DNA of 64,000 bases from Paenibacillus_E qinlingensis_A (GCF_031455095.1 NZ_JAVDSB010000004.1:1-64000), one strand, 5' to 3'; shown: positions 28,301 to 36,791, counted from the stretch's first letter. A program made the numbers and translations. Notes: generated from the sequence alone by a model not told the origin.

Positions 28301-30478
28301 ATTGAATAGCGAACTTCCATTATTCCCCCCAAATATTTCTTCCTGAACTTCATGTGTTTCCAAATTAAGTACCCGAATAAAAGCTTTGTTATAGTTATTA
28401 GAAGTTCCTGCCATATAATAATTGCTACCTGACTTAAATCCCGAGTACCCATGAGTAACATTTGAAGAATATAAGACAGGTGTACGAGGAGTCATCGTAG
28501 CGTCATTATTCACGATTACTGTAGCTAGTTGTAAATTCCCCCACGTTCCTTGATTTCCAGCCGCAATTATTGCTCCATCCTCTTCATACGCAATATCAAC
28601 AATATCAAGGGGAACAGACTGCGAACCCGTCAAGTTGCCATATTGATCAAACCTATGTACAACATTTCCACCCGCAGCAATATATTCACTTCCATCATCA
28701 TTGCTTTTAATACTAAAATAACTCCAAGTTTTATAGTCAGCTTCTGCAGTGTTTTTCTTCCACTGTTCATTAAAATTGGCATCATACTTAACAATTGTTG
28801 AAGATGAAGTACCACTTTCATCCATTGTCCATCCACCAGCAATAAATCCACCGTCTGGTGTTGGTGCTATTGCATTTAAATAACCCGTATTATTGTTATA
28901 ACTGACAGTTTTCCATACTTCGGTTTTATCCTCTATCGTTTTAACCGCTTCATTCCCGGTAAGATCCTTCGCATACACCGTATAGGTTCCATTAGCTGGA
29001 ACAACAAAGCTAGTTCCACTAAATACTGTACCACCTGTTTTAAAGTAACTGGCCGGTTGATCGCCGACTGCCCACTTTTGCACAGCGATTCCGCTAGCAT
29101 CTGAAATAGTCGCCTGAATCGTTAACGGGTAATTGGCAGAGTTCGGAGTTGATTTTGAGAGTGAAATACTGGGTGGTTCAATTTCTCCATATTTTAGAAT
29201 GGTAGATCCACCACCCGATTTATGACCATGCGTATAAAGATTATTGGTAGTTGAAATAAGACTATCACTACCAGCATCTGGCTTCACTTCTTGTAAGTTA
29301 CCCTGCGCATCATACTTAACACTCACTCTTGAGGACTTAATCGATAGCATATCTTTATCTGTCGACCAAGAGTAACCTAATACAATATATTCGCCATCCG
29401 AAGTTTGTTGAACATCTGTAAAATAGTCGTCACTACTACCTCCAAACGCTCGTTTCCATTGAATAGTCATATTCGCATTATATTTGACGATGATTCCATC
29501 GTTAGAGCCTTTATTTAATCCTGTCATATCACCGTCAGTAGCGGCGCTATTGCCAACTGCAATTAATCCGCCATCCGATGTTTTTCGAATACGAGAATAA
29601 CTAGAATAGCCATTACTTCCTCCAAATGTTATATTGTTATAGTTATTAGGATTTGTACCAACAACATGAATATTTGCATATTTATTGTAATATCCTGCTA
29701 TATAATACTTTCCGGCTATTTTCAGATACGATCTAGCATCTGTATATGACTCCCACGGATTATTCTCCCAATTAAAAGGATCATTACCAATCGGAGTGTA
29801 TCCTATATAAGAGGTGTACGAGACATGTGAAATCGGAGACATTGTAGCATCATTATTAACTTTTACCATAGCTACTTTTTGTTCTTCCCAACCTTGTATT
29901 ACACTTCCAACCGCAATTATCGCGCCGTCATCGTCATACGCAACATCGCTTACATTACTCATATAGCTTCCCGGAACATTATAAAGAATAACTTTTGAAC
30001 CTGTTAAGTTGCCATTTTGATCAAACCTATGAACAACATCTCCTCCCCCAGCAATGTACTCAGTTCCATTAGCATTGCTCTTAATACTGTTATAGCCATA
30101 GAAAGTACCATAACCACTCGAATAATCATAACCTTCGATTGTCTTTTTCCATTGTTCATTAAAATTTGCATCATACTTTACTAATAAAGCTGTATAAATG
30201 TTATTATTATTTGTAATAGATATATATCCACCCGCTATAAAACCACCGTCCGGTGTTGGTGCTACTACGGTTATAACCCCTTCATGAGTAAGTTCAGCTA
30301 CAGCATTCCATCCTTTTGTTTCCGCATAAGATGTAGTTACAAACAAAAAACACCCCATCATCAGAGCTAAAGTCAACGAAACAATGGTTTTAACAATATT
30401 TTTTAATTGAAAGCCATAAAAACTATCGCTATATGTACTACTATTTAAATCATGCTCATCGCGTTCATTAATCTGCAT
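25391..30478 (-). CDS. Giant secreted propeller/Ig-like/PPC surface protein
   Basis: 1695 residues from the ATG at 30476-30478 (AAGGAG, eight bases). A long polar N-region precedes a hydrophobic signal segment (about 28-46, cleavage near SYA52). Two rounds of a propeller built from APTPDGGFIAGGY, VKYDANFNEQWKK and QTSDGGLIAVG strands follow (about 60-430 and 540-860). Each is followed by an Ig-like bacterial domain with QKWAxGDQPASYF. Further chitobiase-like Ig repeats (GTLEARATDAAGNVSP) lead to four C-terminal PPC domains (about 1225-1695). No sortase motif, SLH or toxin tip is seen. It may be an adhesin or partner of the downstream toxin; the Tad pilus genes precede it. Confidence 0.8.
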   Translation of the reverse strand: MQINERDEHDLNSSTYSDSFYGFQLKNIVKTIVSLTLALMMGCFLFVTTSYAETKGWNAVAELTHEGVITVVAPTPDGGFIAGGYISITNNNNIYTALLVKYDANFNEQWKKTIEGYDYSSGYGTFYGYNSIKSNANGTEYIAGGGDVVHRFDQNGNLTGSKVILYNVPGSYMSNVSDVAYDDDGAIIAVGSVIQGWEEQKVAMVKVNNDATMSPISHVSYTSYIGYTPIGNDPFNWENNPWESYTDARSYLKIAGKYYIAGYYNKYANIHVVGTNPNNYNNITFGGSNGYSSYSRIRKTSDGGLIAVGNSAATDGDMTGLNKGSNDGIIVKYNANMTIQWKRAFGGSSDDYFTDVQQTSDGEYIVLGYSWSTDKDMLSIKSSRVSVKYDAQGNLQEVKPDAGSDSLISTTNNLYTHGHKSGGGSTILKYGEIEPPSISLSKSTPNSANYPLTIQATISDASGIAVQKWAVGDQPASYFKTGGTVFSGTSFVVPANGTYTVYAKDLTGNEAVKTIEDKTEVWKTVSYNNNTGYLNAIAPTPDGGFIAGGWTMDESGTSSSTIVKYDANFNEQWKKNTAEADYKTWSYFSIKSNDDGSEYIAAGGNVVHRFDQYGNLTGSQSVPLDIVDIAYEEDGAIIAAGNQGTWGNLQLATVIVNNDATMTPRTPVLYSSNVTHGYSGFKSGSNYYMAGTSNNYNKAFIRVLNLETHEVQEEIFGGNNGSSLFNRIRQTSDGGLIAVGYSSATDGDMAGLNKGSYDGIVVKYDVNLNVEWKKTFGGSNEDYFDDVQQTPDGGYVVFGRAFSTDGDPAPVVLNYAAVIVKYDAMGNIQIMESLDYNEFEFGFNTVISSSNGIYVTGNDGDPYYGGNRILKYVPAEHLPPSINLSLSTTNPTNQDVTIHASITDDNGIAIQKWASGDQPASYFATGGTVLSGSSFAAPVNGTYTVYAKDQAENEVVKTITVFNIDKVAPTVPTLTADSTTHTNSNVNVTVTFPADASTKEICINGGTWTAYSLPVVFKANGTLEARATDAAGNVSPISIYMINNIVKPVPTAPTLTADKTTPTNSNVNMTVTYPAEVSIKEIRINGGTWAAYSSPVAFTANGTLEARGTDAEGNVSPTATYTINNIDKTAPTIPSIALSTNDWSNTPVTVTILSGSDSESGVLTSQYKIGTNGTWSNYSNPFAVSLIGQTTVYARTLDVAGNISNETSATVLINTPTAPPTPNPDTDEPNNSKENAASIVGVKKSYLSTSGDVDFYRWTASTLGKVKISFIPPTYKNYNLEILDSNSMILGSIVPGGPNNTYISVAAGSTYYLKVSGLTNTDYGISPYTVLIGDADQDANEPDNNDRTTAPSIGISSSKVGFISSVTDQDYYKFETGTNAGRVNIKLDMPSDANYHLTILNSAGNQLIIQDLGQGIDEEANLSFTMGETYYLLVTNSGNSTISGTSYTLSVGAVEVSSGEPNESYLEATTVVPGTTYSSYTIGTSGDKDYYKFTANANGKIVIKLNGVSGKNYGLYVFRDEGNRLDPNKVSGTATLKQVQFEVQQDHMYYVAVIGDSPNDYDATNAYSLNVSSIVTDDESNDSWPEAKNAALGVPVTSYISVSGDEDYYYFTRSGTGLVRVQLDVSRVSSSKDYDIQVYHENGTLLSRYNKNAGVNEDFMFTAQANVKYYVKVYGYRDTDGNYGTEPYVLLITQQ

Positions 30479-30543
30479 AAGTTTGACTCCTTCGCATTTC
30501 TTGACACACTCATTAATAACTCGTAGTCTAAACATAAGGCTGG

Positions 30544-30592
30544 AAGCGACCTAACTCAGTCCTCGCCAAAGCACTCGGGTTAAGCGTCACTT
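30544..30592 (-). other. Stem-loop in pilin-surface protein intergenic region
   Basis: AAGCGAC-CTAAC (30544-30555) pairs with GTTAAG-C-GTCACTT (30579-30592), a 12-13 bp stem with one bulge and wobble pairs and a 23-nt loop, in the 131-bp gap between the Flp pilin stop and the giant gene. No T tract follows on the minus strand. It could stabilise the pilin mRNA or attenuate downstream expression. Confidence 0.5.
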
Positions 30593-30609
30593 CTGGCTGA
30601 TTGTATCCC

Positions 30610-30813
30610 CTACGTCACTCCTTCCATATACGTAATAATTCTGGTAAATAGGTTTGTTAGTGCCCCTCTAAACAATACCAACGTAGCAATAATAATGACC
30701 GCAACTACCCCAATTACAATGGCGTATTCACTTAGTGCTTGTCCTTCTTCTTTCTTCTTAAAATCTTCCAAAAAATTACATAACTTGAAATATGAATTGT
30801 ACAACATCCTCAT
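30610..30813 (-). CDS. Flp-type pilin precursor
   Basis: A 67-residue Flp/Fap pilin. A charged leader (KKKEEG) precedes the processing motif EGQALSEYAIVIG, with the conserved Glu-Tyr at positions 5 and 6 after the predicted Gly-Gln cleavage. The hydrophobic helix AIVIGVVAVIIIATLVLF follows. The leader of about 24 residues is longer than usual. The ATG overlaps the tadA stop (ATGA) and has a GGAGG site nine bases upstream, so it is translationally coupled to the ATPase. It is the structural subunit of the Tad pilus encoded upstream. Confidence 0.88.
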   Translation of the reverse strand: MRMLYNSYFKLCNFLEDFKKKEEGQALSEYAIVIGVVAVIIIATLVLFRGALTNLFTRIITYMEGVT

Positions 30814-32168
30814 CCCTGTTCACCTCCTTTCATGGCAAAGTGGTTCGCAAACCCAGTGGCCATCCATTTATCAGTGGCACTCACTTTCTCTCCAGTTGAC
30901 ACAAGATCCCCTACGTTCTGATCCCATTTAAATATCGTCTGTAGCTGTATTCGATCATTCTCAACAGCCAGTACCTCAACAATCTCAGTGACCTTCCGCT
31001 TTCCATCGCGTAATTTCCCTAGCTGAACAATGAAGTCAATTGCCGAGGAAACCTGTTGTCGAATTGCAGGTATTGGTAATTCAAGCCCTGACATCAGTAC
31101 CATTGTTTCTAGACGACTTAACATATCGGCAGCCGAATTCGCATGGCCTGTAGACAAGGAGCCATCATGGCCTGTATTCATCGCTTGCAGCATATCTAGC
31201 GCTTCTCCGCCACGCACTTCCCCAACAATGATGCGATCTGGCCGCATGCGCAGTGCTGTACGTAGAAGCTCGCGAATCTTAATCTCACCTTTGCCCTCAA
31301 TATTGGCAGGCCGCGTTTCCAAGCGAACCAGATTCTCCACATTGTTTAACTTAAGCTCCGCCGCATCTTCGATGGTGACAACTCGGTCCTGACTTGGTAC
31401 AAACATCCCCAACGCATTCAAGAATGTCGTCTTTCCTGAGCCTGTTCCACCCGAAATAATGATGTTATACTTAGCCTCCACCAGCATCCCAAGCCATTCG
31501 GCTATTTCGCTTGAAAGAGTGCCGACTTCAACCAATTGGCCCATGGTATAGGGTTTTTCCGGGAATTTCCGAATCGTAACCGCTGGCCCATCCAAGGAAA
31601 CAGGATTAAGCACCACATTCACCCGAGAACCGTTTGGTAACCTTGCATCAACGATCGGTTCACTTTCGTTTACTTTGCGATTAATCGGAGACACAATTTT
31701 TTCAATAACATGCAATAATTCTTCTTGCCTTGAGAAAGTTAGTGGCTGCCCTTTGCGATCACGTGCAATTTGCAAGAGGCCATCCTTCTCGATGTAAATT
31801 TTCTTGATGCCATTCACCATAATCTCCGTAACTTGGGTGTCATGGATAAGGGCATCCAGAATGCCGAAACCGAACATGGTATGCATTAATTGCTCTAGAA
31901 TTTCTGAGCGATCATACGAGCTCAGCATCCATTCCGTTCGTTGTGACGCCAGTTCATCTTCGATAATTTTCCAAATCATATTGCGAATGTATGCAATATC
32001 CTGCTTCATATCACTAGCGAACAATTCGCGATTATCCGCAATCTTTTGTCTGACTCTACCAAATATTTCCGTCTTATAGTTTCCTGCATCCATCGTTTCA
32101 ATTGCCGCTGCGGTTTCATTGTGCAGTAAAGCTTCTTGTCGACGTTTAATTAAGTCCTCAATACTCAA
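30810..32168 (-). CDS. tadA: TadA/CpaF pilus assembly ATPase
   Basis: A 452-residue type II/IV secretion ATPase of the TadA branch. The N-terminal helical domain is followed by Walker A GGTGSGKTT near residue 243, the Asp box, and Walker B RIIVGEVRGGEALDML near 310, with the His-box STGHANS near 335. It hydrolyses ATP to polymerise Flp pilin at the inner face of the membrane. The start is TTG at 32166-32168 with an AGGTGG site. It follows tadZ immediately and overlaps the pilin start. Confidence 0.95.
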   Translation of the reverse strand: MSIEDLIKRRQEALLHNETAAAIETMDAGNYKTEIFGRVRQKIADNRELFASDMKQDIAYIRNMIWKIIEDELASQRTEWMLSSYDRSEILEQLMHTMFGFGILDALIHDTQVTEIMVNGIKKIYIEKDGLLQIARDRKGQPLTFSRQEELLHVIEKIVSPINRKVNESEPIVDARLPNGSRVNVVLNPVSLDGPAVTIRKFPEKPYTMGQLVEVGTLSSEIAEWLGMLVEAKYNIIISGGTGSGKTTFLNALGMFVPSQDRVVTIEDAAELKLNNVENLVRLETRPANIEGKGEIKIRELLRTALRMRPDRIIVGEVRGGEALDMLQAMNTGHDGSLSTGHANSAADMLSRLETMVLMSGLELPIPAIRQQVSSAIDFIVQLGKLRDGKRKVTEIVEVLAVENDRIQLQTIFKWDQNVGDLVSTGEKVSATDKWMATGFANHFAMKGGEQG

Positions 32169-32169
32169 C

Positions 32170-32934
32170 TTAGACCACCTGCAACATTATTTTTTGGGCT
32201 AACTGTTGGAACATAGCAGAAACTTTCCTCTTCCCAGATAAATCCATTGGTATACCAGAATTTACATGTCGTTGCACCTGTTTCGATATATCAGGAATTT
32301 CACTAAGCAGTGTAAAGCCAATTTCCTCTTGAAATTCTTTATTACTGAAGCCTGAATATTTCGTCACACGATTTGCAATGAGATAGACTTTTTCCTTAGG
32401 AATATGCAAACTCGCCAGAATTTCTTTGAACAGAATTACTTTCCAACCTGATGCGACATCCTGCAAAGTCGGAATAAGCAGCAGATCTGCGGATTCGATA
32501 CAAGCGATATTGCGTTCACATAATTCAGAAGAAGTATCCACAAGAATGACCGCATAATCCTCTTTCTTTGCTGTTTCAATCAGATAATCGGTATACACAC
32601 TAGACAGCTTCTCCATCTTGAGCGGTGATGCACTTAGTAATAAATGAAAATCTCGAATGTCTTTATAGGGAACTATCGCATCTTTAAAATAACCTGCAAA
32701 ATGATCATAGTTCGGCAATTCCACGCTCTGCTCCAAAACCGTAATGAGACTTGATAGGCCGCTTCCTCTTATCGGGATTTTGCACATAGCCGGTAATCCC
32801 CCATACCCAGCCATATCCACCAACAACGTTTTCTTTCCCTGCTTGGCATATTGCAAAGCTAAATTGAGTGCCAGTGTGGATTTACCTGAACCTCCTTGGG
32901 GAGAATGCAGCGTAATCACAAGTGGAGCTTTCAT
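32170..32934 (-). CDS. tadZ: TadZ/CpaE-like ParA-family ATPase
   Basis: A 254-residue MinD/ParA-type ATPase with a deviant Walker A (GGSGKST, residues 14-20), a switch-I-like LLVDMAGYGG and VILVDTSSEL near residue 122. TadZ/CpaE proteins position the pilus machine at a cell pole. It lacks the N-terminal receiver-like domain of longer CpaE proteins. The start overlaps the cpaB stop by 4 bp (ATGA). Confidence 0.85.
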   Translation of the reverse strand: MKAPLVITLHSPQGGSGKSTLALNLALQYAKQGKKTLLVDMAGYGGLPAMCKIPIRGSGLSSLITVLEQSVELPNYDHFAGYFKDAIVPYKDIRDFHLLLSASPLKMEKLSSVYTDYLIETAKKEDYAVILVDTSSELCERNIACIESADLLLIPTLQDVASGWKVILFKEILASLHIPKEKVYLIANRVTKYSGFSNKEFQEEIGFTLLSEIPDISKQVQRHVNSGIPMDLSGKRKVSAMFQQLAQKIMLQVV

Positions 32935-33680
32935 TCCTTTTTCCCCCCGGCTGGTTTAAATTTTTGTGAGCTGGTTGGATTCTGCGGTTTGGCAGAACGT
33001 TCCCCCACTCGCGAAGAATCTAGAAGTAAGTCGATCTTTCCTTTTCTTTTCGCAAATGCTAAATCTTGAGCCGCTTGGGAACTAACTAATAAGGTGATAT
33101 TCTGACCACTCGTCCTATTCGCTCTGTCCTTTTCACTAATCGCCTCAACTTCAAATATTTCGATTCCCTGGAGAATCGTCGTGGAGTACGAACTTTCCGC
33201 ATCTGTACTTGAACTTGTAAAAATGACATCAACGATATCGCCTTTTTTCAAGCTGTACCCCAGGCTTCCTTCCGCATCAAGACTGATGGAAATTGCCTTT
33301 TTATCTGCTGGAATATAGAACGAACGTCCCAAATCACTAATATTAATTTTGCTTCCATCCGTCGTCGTTTGTTCACTTGGTATCACTTTTCTCACATCAT
33401 TAACGATGACTTCACCTTTTTTAAAAGAGTCCATGGCCATGGCGCCAGTTAGATCGGACACATTGCGGATGGCATTCGGAGCAAGTAGATGTTGACTCGA
33501 TGTATTGACTTGAATCGTTGTAAACATGTCCGGTTTCATGGCCGTCTGTACCGGTATATCTACAGCTGCCACAACAACGGTTACTTCATCACGCAAAGAT
33601 TTTAAATAGGCATGACTAACGAATGCAATAATGACAGATAGCACAATACCTAATGAAACTCGAACCCACGTTGATTTCAT
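32931..33680 (-). CDS. cpaB: CpaB/RcpC pilus assembly protein
   Basis: 249 residues: one N-terminal membrane anchor (about 8-25), then an SAF domain (VVVAAVDIPVQTAMKPDMF at about 35-53) and an extracytoplasmic RcpC/CpaB beta domain (SISLDAEGSLGYSLKKGD), with a basic disordered tail. CpaB-type proteins are periplasmic or cell-wall zone components that guide the pilus. AGGTGGG precedes the ATG. It is flanked by the second T2SSF gene (18 bp) and tadZ (overlap). Confidence 0.9.
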   Translation of the reverse strand: MKSTWVRVSLGIVLSVIIAFVSHAYLKSLRDEVTVVVAAVDIPVQTAMKPDMFTTIQVNTSSQHLLAPNAIRNVSDLTGAMAMDSFKKGEVIVNDVRKVIPSEQTTTDGSKINISDLGRSFYIPADKKAISISLDAEGSLGYSLKKGDIVDVIFTSSSTDAESSYSTTILQGIEIFEVEAISEKDRANRTSGQNITLLVSSQAAQDLAFAKRKGKIDLLLDSSRVGERSAKPQNPTSSQKFKPAGGKKE

Positions 33681-33698
33681 TTCTAGCCCACCTTTTAG

Positions 33699-34619
33699 TT
33701 ACACATGAATGTCAACAATTTTTCTGCTAATCCAATAATTAATAAGGATTAAAATAAATCCAACAAACAACAAAAGCTTCCCAACCCATGAATCGTACAT
33801 GGCCTCCATATATTCTGGAGAGAGGAGTGTTAGACACCCTACTATAAAAACCGGCATTATAGAGAGCATTCTGGCTTCCATTTGTTTTCCAGCTGTTAAT
33901 ACTTGAATCTCATTGCTGATTTCAATTTTTTCTGAGATGACTTTTGAGATATTAACTAAGATTTCCGTTAAATTACCTCCTCTCTTCTTCGCAATTAACG
34001 TTGCATTCACGAAGTCTGTAACATCCTCCAAATGTACGCGATCTCTAAAAGCATGAAGAACCTCGTCAACGGTGTAGCCCATTTGTAATTCTTCCACCAT
34101 GTACTGAAACTCTCGCACGATAGGTGCATCTTTATCCTCGCTGAAAATGTTTTCTAAATCCTGCACACATCTTTCAATCGCTGTCTGAAGGGATGCCCCA
34201 GCACGGAGGGATGAGACCAATGAAAACATGGCTTCCTTTAGCTGATTGTTGAGTAAGCGACGACGCTTTTTGATCAAGCCTAAAATAATAAATCTAGGAT
34301 AAAAAACACCTGCCAAGCTAATTAACAGCGCAAAGGGAAAGCTTCGGAAAATAAAGAGCATGAATAGAAAAATGGCAAAGCAAATTGGGAGAGTGTACAT
34401 AAAGTACTTCTTCGTATTCAGTGCGTAATACCGTTGTTCTTTATTCAAACGGAGCATACGATCGGAAAACGATCTTTTCCTCCCCGACTCCCCACGCAAA
34501 AAACGATAATACTTCTTTAAGTGATATTTCTCAGGTATCTGACCGAACAGAAGATCTGATACAAGCGAATATGAAACGAACACGACATAGACAAGTAGAC
34601 AAGTAAGTAATAGTAACAT
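33699..34619 (-). CDS. T2SSF-domain Tad membrane protein (TadB/TadC type)
   Basis: A 306-residue membrane protein with an N-terminal helix, a pair of helices near 85-125, a cytosolic GspF/T2SSF domain (LVSSLRAGASLQTAIERCVQ through GGNLTEILVNISKVI, about 145-235), and two C-terminal helices. It is one of the two platform proteins that couple TadA to pilin assembly; the GNLTEIL motif fits TadB best. An AGGAG site lies five bases before the ATG. It lies 15 bp after the other platform gene. Confidence 0.88.
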   Translation of the reverse strand: MLLLLTCLLVYVVFVSYSLVSDLLFGQIPEKYHLKKYYRFLRGESGRKRSFSDRMLRLNKEQRYYALNTKKYFMYTLPICFAIFLFMLFIFRSFPFALLISLAGVFYPRFIILGLIKKRRRLLNNQLKEAMFSLVSSLRAGASLQTAIERCVQDLENIFSEDKDAPIVREFQYMVEELQMGYTVDEVLHAFRDRVHLEDVTDFVNATLIAKKRGGNLTEILVNISKVISEKIEISNEIQVLTAGKQMEARMLSIMPVFIVGCLTLLSPEYMEAMYDSWVGKLLLFVGFILILINYWISRKIVDIHV

Positions 34620-34634
34620 AGGGGCTCCTGCGGA

Positions 34635-35534
34635 TTAATATTTAAAAAACTTTAATATGGAGAACACGGCTGGAACAATCAGAAAGATCATTAATGCAGG
34701 GAGAACAAGACCAATCATGGGTAGAAATAGCTTGATGGAAGCTTTGCCAGCTAATTCCTTCGCAATCCCTTTTCTTTTCGCCCACGATTCATTAGCCTGC
34801 TCACGAAGCACATGCGTAATTCCCGATGAACCCTTTTCTAACGTTTGCGTAAGGACAGAAACGAACATCGTAATTTCATCAATTCGTACTCTTGTTGCCA
34901 GGCCTTCGAAGGCTTCTTTTTGCGGGATCCCCACTGAAATCTGTTGCAAAGTTTTTCGCAATTCCTCCGTAAGTGCCCCTGTTTTCACACTGCATATTTC
35001 TTCTAGTGCTTGATTCAAGGAAAGCCCTGCATCCGTAGTTACCGCTAAAGACAGCAGGATCGAAGGAATATCACGATAAATTTCCCATTTTCGCTTTTTT
35101 ATTTGGATGTTTAAGAGTTGGTCAGGAATGTAATAAGAAATTAAGGTCAACAACATACCAAGTAAAAACAAAAAAGGCGATGGTTGAAAAACATTTAGTA
35201 GTAACATATAGAGGAAGACCAAACAAGCAGCTAAAATTTTCAAAGCAATGAATTGCTCTACCGTTACTTCTTTATTGACATACAGCGTTGCAAGCTTATT
35301 CCGGTATGGATCCCATCTCACGTAATTCGTTTTAATACGGAATAATCTAATAATAATATGAAGAATAGGGGTTACTTTTTGTAGTAGATAAGAAGAAGAA
35401 AATGAGGTAGGTTGACCTCTAGAAAGTACGATGTCTATTACCTTTCGAAAGGGGCTTCCCCTAAACATCTTATGTACAGGCACGAATGTAAGGAAACAAA
35501 TACAAAATATACAAAATGTTATTAGGCTACTCAT
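34635..35534 (-). CDS. T2SSF-domain Tad membrane protein (TadC type)
   Basis: About 299 residues from the ATG at 35532-35534; AAAGGTGA, which contains the stop of the preceding gene, is its ribosome site, so the longer frame is not used. It has an N-terminal helix, two helices around 100-140, a GspF-type domain (LAVTTDAGLSLNQALEEIC, EKGSSGITHVLREQA at about 165-255) and a C-terminal membrane pair. It is the platform partner of the neighbouring TadB-like protein; TadB/TadC naming is by similarity of length and motif only. Confidence 0.85.
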   Translation of the reverse strand: MSSLITFCIFCICFLTFVPVHKMFRGSPFRKVIDIVLSRGQPTSFSSSYLLQKVTPILHIIIRLFRIKTNYVRWDPYRNKLATLYVNKEVTVEQFIALKILAACLVFLYMLLLNVFQPSPFLFLLGMLLTLISYYIPDQLLNIQIKKRKWEIYRDIPSILLSLAVTTDAGLSLNQALEEICSVKTGALTEELRKTLQQISVGIPQKEAFEGLATRVRIDEITMFVSVLTQTLEKGSSGITHVLREQANESWAKRKGIAKELAGKASIKLFLPMIGLVLPALMIFLIVPAVFSILKFFKY

Positions 35535-35541
35535 GTTGTTC

Positions 35542-35985
35542 TCACCTTTGCGTCTGATTAGGATCATAACCAATGGAGCTTGCGCTTGCGTGTATCTTGT
35601 AGCTTGTTTCATTAAAGAGACGAAGGAAAAATAAAGGTACTTGAGCTTCTACTTCAATTACACACGTATTCGGAGAGTCCGATGGAATTTCAAGGCTTAT
35701 TAAGCGAGCCGTAGGCATGTTATCTCTCATTAATTGATCTACCATTTGGTACGCCTTACTTGTATTAAGAACGATTTTCCTCTCTCCATACCAAACAGAT
35801 AAATCCAATGAATGAATAGCTGCACGTGCTGCAGCATCTGCAGCCATATCCAACTTGATTCGGTTATATACCACATAGGAGCCGTCGATGGCAATTCCCA
35901 TAATCGCTAAAATGACCGGCATTGTAATAGCGAAGAATGTTGCAGAAAAGCCATCTTCTTCTCGAAACTTAGCAAGTAACTTCAT
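35542..35985 (-). CDS. TadG-like pilus-associated protein
   Basis: 147 residues: a short basic leader and hydrophobic N-terminal helix (TFFAITMPVILAIMGIAIDG, residues 16-35), then DMAADAAARAAIHSLDL, the typical TadG/TadE-like neck where helix packing residues recur. It lacks the large von Willebrand domain of full TadG, so it is a small minor pseudopilin-like component. It lies 26 bp after the TadE-like gene and 7 bp before the next start. Confidence 0.75.
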   Translation of the reverse strand: MKLLAKFREEDGFSATFFAITMPVILAIMGIAIDGSYVVYNRIKLDMAADAAARAAIHSLDLSVWYGERKIVLNTSKAYQMVDQLMRDNMPTARLISLEIPSDSPNTCVIEVEAQVPLFFLRLFNETSYKIHASASSIGYDPNQTQR

Positions 35986-36011
35986 TCTGATCTCCGCCTT
36001 GTCATGTAGAT

Positions 36012-36455
36012 TTAAATTTCCTGAGGTGGGGCAAAGCGGTAGAACACTTCAGATTTCACAGGTTGGCTGTTCGTTCCCGTAATCTCTTTGATAAAAGGAA
36101 GACTTAATTTAAAATAATACGTAACGGTAATTTGTATGAGTCCTGTATTCTCGTTCTTAATTGTTTCTACTTCTGGAGGGCTTGCGCCTACTGGCAGCAT
36201 TTGAAGTACCTGCAAGGAGGCATTTTTTATAAATTGCTCCTTTTGTTGTTCGGAATACTGAATGTTTGTTCTAAAATTCAAAGCTTCTCTTCCTCCTTGA
36301 TGTGCGGAAAATAAAACAACACTTTTGGCAAAAATAAAAAGGCCAAAATAAATCATTGCCATAATAATCAATAAAATGAGAGGCATGATGATAGCGAACT
36401 CAACAACAGATTGCCCCTTTTCATCATGTAGTTTTTGTCGTAATGTCTTTAGCAT
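36012..36455 (-). CDS. TadE-like pseudopilin
   Basis: A 147-residue protein started at the ATG at 36453-36455 (GGAAAGGA site, eight bases), not at the longer frame. Its N-terminus has the TadE signature KGQSVVEFAIIMPLILLIIM (Glu-Phe after the predicted processing site). The SAHQGGREALNFR segment and a beta C-terminal part follow. It is the first gene of the Tad run; upstream lies an AT-rich region with two Spo0A boxes. Confidence 0.85.
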   Translation of the reverse strand: MLKTLRQKLHDEKGQSVVEFAIIMPLILLIIMAMIYFGLFIFAKSVVLFSAHQGGREALNFRTNIQYSEQQKEQFIKNASLQVLQMLPVGASPPEVETIKNENTGLIQITVTYYFKLSLPFIKEITGTNSQPVKSEVFYRFAPPQEI

Positions 36456-36791
36456 GATTAGCTTCCTTTCCAAACTCACTTTGGCTTTCCACAAAAAAGC
36501 ATTATAAATTTTTTTTTTATAAATTAAATATTAATATAAAATTTTATATCAATCAGAATATTCAATAAGTATCTTATATGATCTTTATTGTCGAATACTG
36601 TCGAAATAAGTCGTGAAAATTGGTGATTTCATAAATTTTTCATAAAAGTTTTACAAAACTTTACTATATTTTAGTAATAAAATCCTATTATTTTATAGGT
36701 AATAAGTCATGGTTATTTATCATATTTTCACATCCTCCATTTAGACTTTTTTTATTTTTTTTAATTTTCAAATAACATTTGAGGTGTTTAA
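36456..36791. promoter_or_regulatory. AT-rich divergent promoter region of Tad operon and DUF192 gene
   Basis: This 336-bp region has no gene. It is extremely A/T-rich with several short palindromes and separates the minus-strand Tad run from the plus-strand DUF192 gene. Two 0A boxes lie inside it. No single clear sigma-A promoter could be picked among the many TATAAT-like words. Confidence 0.6.
36588..36605 (+). promoter_or_regulatory. Two tandem Spo0A boxes
   Basis: TTGTCGAA at 36588-36595 and TGTCGAA at 36599-36605 match the 0A-box consensus exactly and are spaced exactly 10 bp apart, on the same face of the helix. A weaker AGTCGTGAA follows. They lie about 135-150 bp upstream of the TadE start and about 190 bp upstream of the DUF192 start. 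Confidence 0.65.

Noticed and set aside
30479..30609. Cyclic-di-GMP riboswitch before the giant surface gene
   Set aside because: The region lacks the class I conserved core and receptor loops; only a simple stem-loop is evident.
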